A DNA stretch of 64,000 bases from an uncultured Gammaproteobacteria bacterium. GTDB lineage: Bacteria > Pseudomonadota > Gammaproteobacteria > DRJJ01. The notes beneath the pieces were generated by a model that ran no database searches, had not been told where the DNA came from, and saw only the letters and a program-made list of their open reading frames with translations. The stretch's first letter is position 1, and each line of letters begins with the position of its first letter. The position numbers and the translations under genes were made by a program. The DNA is taken from assembly GCA_947258795.1 (NCBI GenBank), contig CAMYJU010000003.1:220988-284987 (forward strand), in the 5' to 3' direction. Shown here one piece after another: positions 35,191-44,925 of this stretch.

Positions 35191-36750
35191 ATGACAGAGA
35201 TAAAAGGTCTGCCCAGGCGGCCAACCGTTCTAATCATCCTCGATGGCTACGGTGTGAACCCGAGCAGCCTGAACAATGGTGTTCATGAAGCGAACACTCC
35301 ACGACTGGATCACTATTTTGCACATTACCCGCATACGGTATTGAAGGCATCGGGAAGGGCGGTGGGTCTGCCCGAGGGCCAGATGGGTAATTCCGAGGTG
35401 GGTCATATGACCCTGGGTTCAGGCACTGTCATACGTCAGGACTTGGTACGTATCAATGACAGTATCGATGATGGTGGTTTTTATCGGAATCCAGCGCTGC
35501 TGGCTGCGGTCAAAAAGGCCGCGGAGCGGGGCAGACCCATGCACCTGTTGGGCCTGGTGTCGACTGGTGGTGTGCACAGCCACCTGCGGCATTTGCTGGC
35601 CCTGATAGAGTTATGCCGTCAACACCAGGTCAGCCCCTGGGTGCATATGATTACCGATGGCCGGGATACTGCGCCACGCTCTGCATTGAACTACCTGCCG
35701 GTCGTACAGAAGGCGCTAGAGCAGGCGAATGGACGTATCGTCACCGTGTGTGGACGATTTTATGCAATGGATCGTGATAACCGCTGGGATCGTACCGAAC
35801 GGGCCTGGCACCTGATCGTCCAGGGTCAGGGGCAGCAGGCCGGCTCGGCTCACGAAGCTATCAGCATGTCCTATACGCAAGGCGAGGATGACGAGTTTAT
35901 TCAGCCGGTCACGATTGATGGCTATAGTGGTTTGCAGCAGGATGAAAACCTGATTTTTTTCAATTTCCGTAATGACCGGCCGCGTCAGTTGACCGAGGCG
36001 CTTAGCAAGCCGGAATTCAACAGTTTTGAGCGTAACAGTAATGTGGTGATTACAGTCACCTGTCTGACGGTCTATAGCAAGCGTTTCAGATTGCCGGTTG
36101 CGTTTGAATCGGAACGGCCCGGCAGTACGCTCGGACAGATCGTCAGTCAGCACGGGTTGAACCAGTTCCATTGTGCCGAGACGGAAAAGTACGCACACGT
36201 GACGTTCTTTTTTAATGGCGGAAGAGAGACGCCATATGCCGGAGAGGAACGTGTGATGGTCCCGTCACCCAAGGTCAAGACCTATGATCTGGCGCCGGAA
36301 ATGAGTGCGGCCGGTGTTACCGATGCTTGCATCGAAGCGGTCAATAGCGGTCAGTACGCGTTACTGGTGGTTAATTTTGCCAATGGTGATATGGTCGGCC
36401 ATACCGCTGTAGCCGATGCGATTGTCAGGGCGCTGGAGGCGATGGACCATGAGGTGGGCAGGTTGCTGGATGCGGCAGTTGCGACTGGTTATTCAGTGGT
36501 GCTGACTTCAGACCATGGCAATTGCGATGAAATGGTCGATGCCTCCACCGGTGAACCGCATACCCAGCATACGGTCTACCCGGTACCATGCCTGGTTATC
36601 GATAAAGAGCAATGGCGTTTGTCTATCGGTGCCGGTCTGAGCAGTGTTACCCCTACCGTACTGGAGTTAATGGGTCTGGAAAAGGACAACGCCATGACCG
36701 GTGAGTCGCTGTTGCATCAGCCACTCACCGATCTGGACGCGCTGCTTTGA
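35191..36750 (+). CDS. gpmI: 2,3-bisphosphoglycerate-independent phosphoglycerate mutase
   Basis: The protein has 519 residues, the full family length. It has metal ligands in LIILDGYGVN, the catalytic Ser in GNSEVGHMTLGSG, VHSHLRHLLAL and HMITDGRDTAPRSAL in the transferase domain, and SDHGNCDEM and HTQHTVYPVPC in the phosphatase domain. It interconverts 3- and 2-phosphoglycerate using Mn2+. Monocistronic; the convergent PhnD-like gene starts its 3' end 29 nt away. Confidence 0.96.
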   Translation: MTEIKGLPRRPTVLIILDGYGVNPSSLNNGVHEANTPRLDHYFAHYPHTVLKASGRAVGLPEGQMGNSEVGHMTLGSGTVIRQDLVRINDSIDDGGFYRNPALLAAVKKAAERGRPMHLLGLVSTGGVHSHLRHLLALIELCRQHQVSPWVHMITDGRDTAPRSALNYLPVVQKALEQANGRIVTVCGRFYAMDRDNRWDRTERAWHLIVQGQGQQAGSAHEAISMSYTQGEDDEFIQPVTIDGYSGLQQDENLIFFNFRNDRPRQLTEALSKPEFNSFERNSNVVITVTCLTVYSKRFRLPVAFESERPGSTLGQIVSQHGLNQFHCAETEKYAHVTFFFNGGRETPYAGEERVMVPSPKVKTYDLAPEMSAAGVTDACIEAVNSGQYALLVVNFANGDMVGHTAVADAIVRALEAMDHEVGRLLDAAVATGYSVVLTSDHGNCDEMVDASTGEPHTQHTVYPVPCLVIDKEQWRLSIGAGLSSVTPTVLELMGLEKDNAMTGESLLHQPLTDLDALL

Positions 36751-36779
36751 GAAAACGGTTCTGGTTTTAAAGACAGGGC

Positions 36780-37601
36780 CTACCAGCCAAAAATCACGCC
36801 TTCGAGGAACAGGTTGTGATCCTTGAACTTCCGGTTGATCGCGGTGTTGAATCCTTTGGCCTTTCCACCAAATCGTTTCAGGAGATTGGCTGAAGCCGCA
36901 GCGCCTTCCTTGCTCAACAGTGCTGCACGAACCTTGCGCAGCTTGTTGGCATTGATACGCTTGCTGGCGGTAAATCCCTGGTTGGGCAGGGCCGGGCTGG
37001 TGTAGATGATGCGCATCAAGTTACGGTCCTCGGCTGACAGTTTTTTCTTGTAGAACGCGGTGCGGAAAATGGCGGCTCGACATTTACCTTTCTGAAAAAC
37101 CTTGTTGACCTTTTTGAAGCCACCACGTACCGGATGCAGTACCGGCTGGCGAACCGGGTTATTGAGTTTCGCAAGTATCGACAGTGTAGCCAGGTTGGGT
37201 GGTGCAATACCGCAGACGCGCTTGCCGATCACATCGTCGGCTTTCTGGATTTCCTTGTCATTGTCCATGGTTACCATATAAAACTGCAGCTTGCCGGGCA
37301 GGTTAACGATCGCATTGGCACCCAGGTGTTTGATGCGCCAGGAAATAAAATGTGGGCCGTCAAAAACGATATCGTACTTGTCGGCACGCATGTCATTCTG
37401 GTAACGCAGCCAGTTACGAGGATGCTGGTAGACGACCTTCTCCCCCAGTACGCCACTCAGGTAGGCAGCTATAGGGCCATATACCTTTTGACCCGCTTCA
37501 ACGCTCTCGCGCGGTGGTGCAGTCATGATCAAGTCTGCACTGACTACCGGTGTAACAATTGCTGCCAGGACTAACAAAATCAGGCAAGAAGCTCTGGACA
37601 T
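36780..37601 (-). CDS. PhnD/TauA-like phosphate/phosphonate-type substrate-binding protein
   Basis: The protein has 273 residues from the ATG at 37601, which has GGAGG right before it; the frame to 37679 is rejected. The signal peptide is SRASCLILLVLAAIVTPVVSA. The fold signature includes MTAPPRESVEAGQKVYGPIA, then DIVFDGPHFISWRI, typical of phosphonate/phosphite binding proteins of ABC importers. No permease or ATPase is adjacent, so it may be an orphan receptor or work with a sensor. The substrate is unknown. Confidence 0.8.
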   Translation of the reverse strand: MSRASCLILLVLAAIVTPVVSADLIMTAPPRESVEAGQKVYGPIAAYLSGVLGEKVVYQHPRNWLRYQNDMRADKYDIVFDGPHFISWRIKHLGANAIVNLPGKLQFYMVTMDNDKEIQKADDVIGKRVCGIAPPNLATLSILAKLNNPVRQPVLHPVRGGFKKVNKVFQKGKCRAAIFRTAFYKKKLSAEDRNLMRIIYTSPALPNQGFTASKRINANKLRKVRAALLSKEGAAASANLLKRFGGKAKGFNTAINRKFKDHNLFLEGVIFGW

Positions 37602-37927
37602 GGGACCTCCACTTAAGTTTATCCACCCGTTTGTGGCAGGCTCCATTGCTAAAACGAGATGATTGTTATTATTTACCATTATAATTATATGGCAAAACCA
37701 TCAAGATGCGAATTATTGGTTAGCTTTCCCCGGTCAGCTATCCTGTTTACCCTGTCTGCGCATTGTTTAAGTTTATTCTGGGCAGACAGTTGATACTGAT
37801 CTAGACTAGCATAGAATGTAATAGTGTGTGTCTAAAACAGGTAGTTGCGGCTGATTTTGCGTAACTGTTAGCAATATGGTATTGTAACTTGCTGAATTCA
37901 TTGAAATAAACAGGGTTCTTACCCGGA
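37602..37927. other. Intergenic region with divergent promoters
   Basis: No gene is seen. On the minus strand a TATAAT (plus-strand 37678-37683) with TTGATG 15 nt upstream could be the promoter of the binding-protein gene, though the spacing is short. Nothing distinct was found in front of the DUF523 gene. Confidence 0.3.
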
Positions 37928-38725
37928 GTGTCACCCCTACGGTCTATTTATATAGGTATCAGCGCCTGCCTGACCGGCGAATCTGTGCGCTATGACGGCG
38001 CGCACAAGTATCTGCCCGCTATCTGCAACCACCTGTCCAAGCTGTTTACGCTGGTCCCGGTCTGTCCGGAAGTGGCGATCGGCATGGGTGTGCCGAGGCA
38101 GCCAATCCAGCTGGTCGGAAAGCCCGGCAGCGCGCATGCGGTGGACCGGCAGACCCGCACTATTGATGTGACTGAGCGGCTGGTGGAATACGCCGGGCAT
38201 TTTTTACGGGAAAATCCGGGCCTGAGTGGGCTGGTGATGAAGGCGCGGTCGCCGAGTTGCGGCGTGGATACCACGCCGGTGTATTATCGACCGGGTCAGC
38301 AAACTGCTACGGACAGCGGTATATTCAGTAGAACAGTCAGAAGCATCATGCCGGATGTCCCTCTGGTTGACGAGTCCTGTCTGGGAAGCCGTGCTGATAT
38401 GGACCTGTTTGTCTTAAAAGTCTCTCTGTACACCGCGTTCCGAGACCAGGTGCTGTGTGCGCCAGACAGGCAACAGGCCCTGGCGCTTTTCAACCGGAGC
38501 ATCGTGGAACATTTCGGTGTGCAGGTCGAAAATACCCTGGCCGGACCTGAAATTTCGCCCCCGGATGAGCAGGATAAATTGCTGTCAGGCTATCTACAGC
38601 AGCTGTACCGGCAAGTCTCTGTCAGACATGGAGACCGGCAGCTGGCAGTAAAGCCGGGTTGGTCGTCAAACCACCTGGATCCGGATGCGCTGGCCGCGCT
38701 GTTAGCGTACATGAATCGTCGTTGA
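37928..38725 (+). CDS. DUF523 (TudS-like) protein with C-terminal extension
   Basis: The 265-residue protein starts with GTG. Residues 1-160 are the DUF523 domain with its three conserved Cys sites: GISACLTGESVRYDG, VPVCPEVAIGMGVPR and ARSPSCGV. Characterised members (TudS) hold a [4Fe-4S] cluster and remove sulfur from thiouracil. The last 100 residues (DMDLFVLKVSLYTAFRDQVL, ending ALAALLAYMNRR) are helical and do not look like the DUF1722 domain that often follows. Function is likely desulfidation or thiolated nucleobase salvage. The GTG follows GGA too closely for a good ribosome site, so the start is not certain. Confidence 0.8.
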   Translation: MSPLRSIYIGISACLTGESVRYDGAHKYLPAICNHLSKLFTLVPVCPEVAIGMGVPRQPIQLVGKPGSAHAVDRQTRTIDVTERLVEYAGHFLRENPGLSGLVMKARSPSCGVDTTPVYYRPGQQTATDSGIFSRTVRSIMPDVPLVDESCLGSRADMDLFVLKVSLYTAFRDQVLCAPDRQQALALFNRSIVEHFGVQVENTLAGPEISPPDEQDKLLSGYLQQLYRQVSVRHGDRQLAVKPGWSSNHLDPDALAALLAYMNRR

Positions 38726-38751
38726 TCGGGACAGGGTGATGAGCAGAAGGG

Positions 38752-38777
38752 CACTGGGCCTTTTTCAAGGCCCAGTG
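38752..38777. terminator. Strong hairpin after the DUF523 gene
   Basis: CACTGGGCC (38752-38760) pairs perfectly with GGCCCAGTG (38769-38777) around TTTTTCAA. The T-run is in the loop rather than after the stem, so termination on the + strand is plausible but not textbook. Confidence 0.5.
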
Positions 38778-38779
38778 GT

Positions 38780-39000
38780 GGTCCTGTTTAGTGAGGCTAC
38801 GGCGTTTGCGCCGCATCTAGCCAAGTGCAAACAGGCATAAGGCGACCATATCCAGACTTTCAGGTTCCGGTACTGCCGCGACTACCAACTTGTCGATGGC
38901 CATCGATCTGGACAACATCGACCAGGTGGTCAGCGAGCCGGTGAAGCCCGGGGGAAATGTTATTGGCGGCGAGGTTGCTGATTGTGGACGTGGGTATGAT
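38780..39000 (-). pseudogene. Remnant of a PEP-CTERM sorting-signal protein
   Basis: On the minus strand the frame reads TFPPGFTGSLTTWSMLSRSM, then AIDKLVVAAVPEPESLDMVA and LCLFALG, then a TAG at 38818-38820, then MRRKRRSLTKQ. This is a PEP-CTERM signal: VPEP motif, hydrophobic helix, Arg-rich end. An in-frame stop sits between helix and Arg cluster, and another stop lies upstream at about 39003-39005, so most of the protein is gone. Such proteins are cut by exosortase and accompany exopolysaccharide. No exosortase is in the window. The rest of 38726-39122 shows nothing else. Confidence 0.7.
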
Positions 39001-39122
39001 ATCTAAAACCGTATTAATTAAGTGGATAATTAACATTATTTTTAAATCTGTCACTTAAAGATCCTGCAATACCTGTCGATAAATATGAGCACAGATATAA
39101 ACAACCCATGAGGTAAGCAGGT

Positions 39123-39554
39123 ATGAAATTTGTTTCTACAGTTTTCGCTGGTCTGGCGGCCATGATGATGCTTGTCAGCAGCAGTTCCTATGCGGGCGAA
39201 TTAACGCCTGAAAAACTTGCAGGTACCACCCTGGTATCCGCCGAAGATGTAATTGACCTGGTGGGCCAACACGCGGATATGGTCATCATTGACGCACGCA
39301 AGAACAGCGACCGCCTGAAGGGCTACATCGAAGGTTCTGTCGGTCTGCCAAACACCGAAACCAATGCCACCTCACTGGCCAAACACGTTACATCCAAGTC
39401 TACACCGGTGGTGTTTTACTGCAATGGCGTCAAATGCGGCCGCAGTGTGAAATCAGCCAAGATCGCGCTGGCTGAAGGTTACAGCAAAGTTTACTGGTTC
39501 CGTGGTGGCTGGGATGAGTGGACAGGTAAAGGCATGCCGGTAACCAAGGATTAA
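39123..39554 (+). CDS. Exported rhodanese-like protein
   Basis: The protein has 143 residues with a signal peptide (MKFVSTVFAGLAAMMMLVSS, then SSYA) and a single rhodanese domain. The active-site loop is FYCNGVKCGRSVKSA with the nucleophilic Cys followed by a second Cys. VIIDARKNSDRLKGYIEGSV is the CH2A-type motif. It should move sulfane sulfur or bind thiol oxyanions in the periplasm. A GC-rich hairpin separates it from the chemoreceptor gene. Confidence 0.88.
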   Translation: MKFVSTVFAGLAAMMMLVSSSSYAGELTPEKLAGTTLVSAEDVIDLVGQHADMVIIDARKNSDRLKGYIEGSVGLPNTETNATSLAKHVTSKSTPVVFYCNGVKCGRSVKSAKIALAEGYSKVYWFRGGWDEWTGKGMPVTKD

Positions 39555-39567
39555 TTACTGTTTATCG

Positions 39568-39588
39568 GGCGGCCGGTTTGCGGCCGCC
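39568..39588 (+). terminator. GC-rich hairpin between rhodanese and chemoreceptor genes
   Basis: GGCGGCCG and CGGCCGCC pair around GTTTG. No T-run follows, so it may only reduce readthrough. Confidence 0.4.
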
Positions 39589-39612
39589 TGACCTAAACAT
39601 AGGATAGATGAA

Positions 39613-41484
39613 ATGAATCGCATGATTTCGATCAAGGGTTTGATAATTTCCGCACTGGCCAGTATTGGTGTGGTCACTATCGTACTGTCTGTAATATCGT
39701 CATACAATTTCCGTACCGCTGCTGTCAGTTCCCAGCAGCAGACCCTGTCCAGGATTCTGGAAGTGGCGTCAATGGAGCAAATGAAACAGATGCACAAACT
39801 GGCAGAGGATCTGGCCACAGATGCAAAGCGTGAAAAGGAGTTCAAGACCCTGTCGCGCACGCTGTTCAAGAAGCTGGATAGTGAGTCGATCAGTCATGCT
39901 GGCAGATTACTGAATAACCAGTTCCATCAGCGTTATGTGACCGGTGGACATCTGGATCTGAAAAAGCTGCGCATCTACGACCTGAATCTGAATTTCATTG
40001 CGGAAAGCGGAGAAGGGATCTCGGGGCTGGCCAGAAATCTGACAGAAAATCTGTATTCGAAGGCAAGCACACGTAAGGGTGCGGATCGTCTGAAGGCGCT
40101 GGGTGCGGTATGGCGCCAGGGTAATGTGCCGCTCTACTCTGTACTGGTACCATTAGGTGGCCTGCGTATTCAGGGTTACCTGGAAGTGGTTATTTCACCT
40201 GTCCACAACCTGTACAAGGTGAACGGAATGCTGGATGCGCCGGTACATATTACGGATTACAAGGACAACAGTATCAAGCAAACCGAAAGCTGGGCTGATA
40301 ACAATGCCGATAGCCTGGAGATTAAATACGATATCAAGGATAGTAATGATGAGCCCGTAATGACATTGCATGCGCGTGAAAATGTATCGTTTCTGAATTC
40401 GACCATTGCGCGTACGCAGATGATCACGATTGGCGGCTTTATTGCCATGATGGTTGTAGCGATCGGTGTAGTCTTGCTGTTGCTGAGGCGCTTCCTGTTC
40501 AAGCCGGTATCCAACCTGATTTCGGATATGTCCCGTTGTGCCGAAGGCGACCTGACGGTGAATGTAGAGAAAGACGGGCTGAAGGAAATCAGGTTACTGG
40601 CTGGTAGTCTCAGTGAACTGGTGGCCAGTCTGAATCAACAGGTTTTGCAGATCCATGACAGCTCGTTGCAGGTTTCTGACGCATCGAACCGGGTTTCATC
40701 AGTATCCGAATCAACCAACGAGGCCATTAAACGACAGCAGACTGAAACCGACGCGGTGGCTACGGCTGTAAATGAAATGACGGCAACCGTACAGGAAGTC
40801 GCACAGAATGCAGCAGATGCAGCAAGGTCAGCGAGCGAGGCAGATAGCGCGGCGAACAAGGGTCAGGATATCGTCAACCAGAGTATCACCTCGATTTCTC
40901 AGCTTGCCGGTGAGATAGAAAATGCCGCCTCGGTGATCCAGGAACTGGAGCAGGACAGTGAGCAGATTGGCAGTGTACTGGATGTGATTAAGGGCATTGC
41001 CGAGCAGACCAATCTGCTGGCACTGAACGCGGCGATTGAGGCTGCGCGGGCCGGTGAGCAGGGCAGAGGTTTTGCGGTGGTGGCTGATGAGGTCAGAACA
41101 CTGGCCAGTCGCACGCAGGAATCAACGCTCGAGATTCAGCAAATCATCGAGAAATTGCAGCAGGGTGCACGGCATGGTGTGGAAGTGATGCAAAAGAACC
41201 AGATCAAGGCCGATGAGACCGTCAAGATGGCTGATGAGACCGGCACCTCCCTGGAGGCGATTACCTTGGCCATTGCGACGATTAATACCATGAATGCCCA
41301 GATCGCTACGGCTGCTGAAGAGCAGACCGCGGTTGCGGAGGAAATCAACCGTAATGTGATCAGTATCAGTCAGGTTGCGGATGAGACCATGACGGGCTCA
41401 CAACAGACTGCCAGTGCCAGTAATGAATTGATGGCAATGGCTGAAAACATGGAAGGTATTGTAGCCAGGTTCAAGATAGACTAG
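39613..41484 (+). CDS. Methyl-accepting chemotaxis protein
   Basis: The protein has 623 residues. TM1 is near the start ([20 protein letters not shown]), then a periplasmic sensor of about 230 residues, TM2 ([21 protein letters not shown]), a HAMP domain ([21 protein letters not shown]) and a long signalling coiled coil. The tip motif is [37 protein letters not shown]. The sensor ends of the coil contain Gln/Glu pairs for methylation. It signals to CheA/CheW, which are not in the window. The ligand is unknown; the sensor resembles double-Cache only loosely. Confidence 0.93.
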   Translation: MNRMISIKGLIISALASIGVVTIVLSVISSYNFRTAAVSSQQQTLSRILEVASMEQMKQMHKLAEDLATDAKREKEFKTLSRTLFKKLDSESISHAGRLLNNQFHQRYVTGGHLDLKKLRIYDLNLNFIAESGEGISGLARNLTENLYSKASTRKGADRLKALGAVWRQGNVPLYSVLVPLGGLRIQGYLEVVISPVHNLYKVNGMLDAPVHITDYKDNSIKQTESWADNNADSLEIKYDIKDSNDEPVMTLHARENVSFLNSTIARTQMITIGGFIAMMVVAIGVVLLLLRRFLFKPVSNLISDMSRCAEGDLTVNVEKDGLKEIRLLAGSLSELVASLNQQVLQIHDSSLQVSDASNRVSSVSESTNEAIKRQQTETDAVATAVNEMTATVQEVAQNAADAARSASEADSAANKGQDIVNQSITSISQLAGEIENAASVIQELEQDSEQIGSVLDVIKGIAEQTNLLALNAAIEAARAGEQGRGFAVVADEVRTLASRTQESTLEIQQIIEKLQQGARHGVEVMQKNQIKADETVKMADETGTSLEAITLAIATINTMNAQIATAAEEQTAVAEEINRNVISISQVADETMTGSQQTASASNELMAMAENMEGIVARFKID

Positions 41485-41505
41485 GTCGCATGTGTTTCAG
41501 AAACG

Positions 41506-41539
41506 AAAAACCGGATGATATATTGTCATCCGGTTTTTT
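41506..41539. terminator. Bidirectional terminator after the chemoreceptor
   Basis: AAAAACCGGATGA pairs with TCATCCGGTTTTTT over a short loop. It serves both the chemoreceptor gene and the convergent 41548-42692 pair. Confidence 0.9.
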
Positions 41540-41547
41540 ATGCGCGG

Positions 41548-41763
41548 TTATTTGAAGAATTCGGCATCATGGCGCACTTCATGCGCCAGTCCATTCAGTT
41601 TGTCGGCCAGTTTTTCCATCATTTCTACCAGTGCCGTATCGATTCCCGCTTCGATTAATAGCGACAACTCATCGTAGTGCACCTCGTTCAGTGTTTCACC
41701 GGACTGCTCGATGATCTCGCGGAAACGATTGGTGATTTCTATTGCGTGATTTTCACGTTTCAT
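41548..41763 (-). CDS. Small hypothetical protein encoded with ppk2
   Basis: The 71-residue, acidic, helical protein (AIEITNRFREIIEQSGETLN, then MMEKLADKLNGLAHEVRHDA) has no recognised family. Its ATG overlaps the ppk2 stop by 4 nt (ATGA), so the two are co-translated. This suggests a partner of the kinase, but there is no direct evidence. No membrane segment or metal motif is present. Confidence 0.6.
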   Translation of the reverse strand: MKRENHAIEITNRFREIIEQSGETLNEVHYDELSLLIEAGIDTALVEMMEKLADKLNGLAHEVRHDAEFFK

Positions 41764-42692
41764 TTGTTTTTCTCTTTCATAGCCTTGGGTGTTTTATCAA
41801 GTATGTGTTCACCCTTTTCATAAATATTTTTTGCCGACCCAACAATCAAATCATCGGGTGGAACCGCAACCTTGGGATTCTTGGAAGTGTAATCCAGGTT
41901 ATTCAGTATAAACCTCATGACATTGATACGTGCACGTTTCTTGCAGTCAGACTTGATTACAGTCCAGGGTGAGTCAGCTGTATCGGTATAGAAAAACATG
42001 GCCTCCTTAGCTTCTGTGTAATCTTTCCACTTGTCCAGTGAGGCCAGGTCGATCGGACTCAGTTTCCACTGCTTCAGCGGGTCATGCCTGCGCTGCTGGA
42101 ACCTGCGGAACTGTTCATTGCGACTGACCGAGAACCACAGTTTGAACAGGGTGATGCCACTGCGGACCAGCATACGTTCCAGCTCGGGTGCCTGGCGCAT
42201 GAACTCAAGGTAGTCACTGGCTGCACAGAATTTCATTACCCGCTCGACCCCGGCCCGGTTATACCAGGAGCGGTCAAACAGGACGATCTCGCCCTTGCTG
42301 GGCAGGTGCTGGAGATAACGCTGAAAATACCACTGCCCCGTCTCTTCCCCGGTGGGCTTTTCAAGCGCCACTACGCGTGCGCCACGAGGATTCATATGTT
42401 CCATCAGGCGTTTGATAGTGCCACCCTTGCCGGCTGCGTCACGGCCCTCGAACAGGATCAATACGCGTTGACCGGTTTCCTTGACCCAGTTTTGCATCTT
42501 CAGCAGCTCGATCTGCAGGTCCTGCTTCAGGTCTTCATACTCGTCACGATCCATCTTGCTTTTGTAGGGATAGTTCGCATCTGCAAAGATTTTGTTCTTG
42601 CTCAGCTTGACGACTTTTTTGGCTGAAGCAAGTTCCTGGTCTTTGCGTTCTTCGCCAACTTTAGGCATGGAGAATTTTGCATCTTTCGTCAT
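41760..42692 (-). CDS. ppk2: Polyphosphate kinase 2 family protein
   Basis: The protein has 310 residues in one PPK2 domain. Walker A is FEGRDAAGKGGTIKR, Walker B FDRSWYNRAGVERVM, and the lid region has ARVVALEKPTGEE and QQRRHDPLKQWKLSPIDLAS. Class I PPK2 enzymes phosphorylate ADP or GDP from polyphosphate. The N-terminus of about 45 residues is Lys-rich. The transcript includes the 71-residue ORF and ends at the terminator at 41506-41539. Confidence 0.93.
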   Translation of the reverse strand: MTKDAKFSMPKVGEERKDQELASAKKVVKLSKNKIFADANYPYKSKMDRDEYEDLKQDLQIELLKMQNWVKETGQRVLILFEGRDAAGKGGTIKRLMEHMNPRGARVVALEKPTGEETGQWYFQRYLQHLPSKGEIVLFDRSWYNRAGVERVMKFCAASDYLEFMRQAPELERMLVRSGITLFKLWFSVSRNEQFRRFQQRRHDPLKQWKLSPIDLASLDKWKDYTEAKEAMFFYTDTADSPWTVIKSDCKKRARINVMRFILNNLDYTSKNPKVAVPPDDLIVGSAKNIYEKGEHILDKTPKAMKEKNK

Positions 42693-42854
42693 TTCTTCAC
42701 CTTTTTCAGACCTGAACTATTAAGTATAGATTACTGTATAGATTGAGAATTGACCCAGGTCAATGACTTGCGCATTAACTGTGGCAACCGGTGCCTGGCA
42801 GCTGTGCTATAACATAAATAAGGTAGCCGAACATACCGGGCAGGAGACTGTAAA

Positions 42855-43487
42855 ATGGGCGTTTTACCGGATAGCAGGGATAGTATTCTGGACGCGGCTT
42901 TAGCGTTTGCTGAGGAAAAGTCTTGGGAGCACTTGCGCCTGGGCGATATCGCAGACCGGCTTAAGATTTCATTAAATGACATCCGCGAATATTATCCGCA
43001 AAAAGACGATTTGGTGGAGGCCTGGTTTGACCGGGCCGATGCGGCCATGCTGGAGTCTGCGGCACAGGAGTATTTACAGGGATTAAGTGAGCGGGAGCGC
43101 CTGCACCGGATAGTCATGAGCTGGCTGGATGAACTGGCTGTACACAAGAAAGTCACCGGTGATATGTTGCTGTATAAACTGGAACCGGCACATATACACC
43201 TGCAGGTACAGGGTGTTTTGCGAATCAGCCGAACCGTGCAATGGATGCGGGAAGCGGCCGGCATGAGTTCCACTCATATACGTCGAATTGCGGAGGAGAT
43301 CGGTCTTACCTCCATTTACCTGGCCACCTTTGCATACTGGATTACTGACCGTTCTCCCCGGCAACAGCGTACCAGTGAATTTCTTCAACAGCGTCTGAGA
43401 CATGCTGAATCCTGCCTGTTGCGCGTAGAGGGTCTGCATCAGAAGGGGCCTTTGAATCGTGATCGAGTGCAGGCTGGTCAGGAATGA
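42855..43487 (+). CDS. TetR family transcriptional regulator
   Basis: The protein has 210 residues. The N-terminal helix-turn-helix runs from RDSILDAALAFAEEKSWEHL through LGDIADRLKISLNDIREYYPQKDDLVEAWF, the TetR pattern. The helical C-terminal ligand domain contains AHIHLQVQGVLRISRTVQWM, which recalls the COQ9-like subgroup. Divergent from ppk2 and convergent with the broken glgC; the target is unknown. Confidence 0.8.
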   Translation: MGVLPDSRDSILDAALAFAEEKSWEHLRLGDIADRLKISLNDIREYYPQKDDLVEAWFDRADAAMLESAAQEYLQGLSERERLHRIVMSWLDELAVHKKVTGDMLLYKLEPAHIHLQVQGVLRISRTVQWMREAAGMSSTHIRRIAEEIGLTSIYLATFAYWITDRSPRQQRTSEFLQQRLRHAESCLLRVEGLHQKGPLNRDRVQAGQE

Positions 43488-43509
43488 TGCGCTCCAGTAC
43501 CGTTCAAGC

Positions 43510-44636
43510 TCAGGACTGATCGAAGCGGCAGTCCTTCGAGATCACAATAATTCCGTCAGCGGATACATCGAAACGATTCTTGTCCCTATCTAAATCGAAA
43601 CCGATTTCTTCATTCGGCGGGATGTTGACATGTTTGTCGACGATGCAGTTGCGTAATCGTGAACCCGTGCCGACCCGGACACCCGGGAATAAAATGGAGT
43701 CCTCAACCAGGGCCTCGTCGTCGACATAGACCTCACGGAACAGGATGGAGTGCGACACATTACCACCAGCGATCACCACACCGCCACCGACGATAGAATT
43801 GATAAATATCCCTTCCGAGCCTGATTCTCCGGGAACAGTACGGGCAGGTGGCGTCTGCGGTTGATAAGTGCGGATATACCAGTCCTGCTGGTACAGGTTG
43901 ACCGGTGGGACGCTTTCCAGCAAGTCCATATTGGCCTGGTAATAGGCATCGATTGTGCCGACATCTCGCCAGTACCTGTCTGGCGTAACGCGGCCGGTTT
44001 CACCGCCAAACTGGTGTGCGTACACCGTACCCTGCGCAATCAGTTTTGGCAGTATATCGTGTCCGAAATCATGCGTGGAGCTACTGTTGCCGGCGTCATT
44101 GCTTAGTGCCTGTACCAGTGCCTCGCGTGAAAATACATAGATGCCCATCGAGACCAGTGCATATCCACCTCCATACAGGCAACCGTCGCTTCGGCGTTGT
44201 TGGCGACATGGTTCTCGAGCATCGCTGCATAGTCCATGCGATAGATATGGTCACCGGACAGTATCAATACCCATTTTGCATCACTGCGTTCGAGCAGATA
44301 CAGGTTTTGGTAAATGGCGTCGGCAGTTCCTTTGTACCAGTCGTCTCCCATACGCATCTGTGCCGGGACGGTGGTGACGTATTCCCCGAGTTCTGGATTG
44401 AAAATGGACCAGCCATCGCGCAAATGCTTCTGTAATGAATGGGACTTGTATTGGGTCAGTGCCAGTATTCGTCGTAATCCGGAATGCAGGCAATTCGCCA
44501 GCGTAAAATCAATAATCCGGTACTTTCCACCAAATGGAACCGCCGGTTTGGCACGATCGGCAGTTAATGGATGAAGTCTGGTTCCTGCACCACCAGCAAG
44601 AACAAATGTCAGGGTGTCGTCGATCATGGTCTTCAT
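43510..44636 (-). pseudogene. glgC: Glucose-1-phosphate adenylyltransferase, frameshifted and internally deleted
   Basis: The N-terminal part (44103-44636) has VLAGGAGTRLHPLTADRAKP and GTADAIYQNLYLLERSDAKW, the ADP-glucose pyrophosphorylase motifs. It runs normally to VACMEVDM and then shifts frame. The C-terminal part (43510-44148) starts at ALVSMGIYVFSREA and completes the beta-helix domain. Homologues have about 33 residues between MEV and DMALVSMGIY; those are missing here. In addition one G appears lost (GATATGCACTGG where GATATGGCACTGG is expected), which causes the frameshift. Glycogen synthesis by this locus is probably lost unless the base call is wrong. Confidence 0.85.
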
Positions 44637-44925
44637 AGTGGATTCGCTTTCACGCTTTCGGATTATTTTATCACATCCACAGCCTGGATGTCCCGTGCTG
44701 GTTTAAAGGCGGACATTAAATATGAATAATGCTCAGTCCTCAAATAACACGTGTTAGTAATTACGATAGGCATGTATCTGGTTGACCAGTAGCTGGTTGT
44801 CCTGAAACGCACGAGACAGGATAATGCCACCCAAAACACTTGCTCCACTGGCCTACAATGTCACGTCGCTTGTGATCGGCCAGTGGGCTATGTGGGTAGC
44901 GAGTTTTATTGCTGGTTTTTGGTTC

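Noticed and set aside
44663-44848. Minus-strand ORF upstream of glgC
   Set aside because: The chosen frame looks random. A different frame holds about 31 protein-like residues, but they are too short to name.
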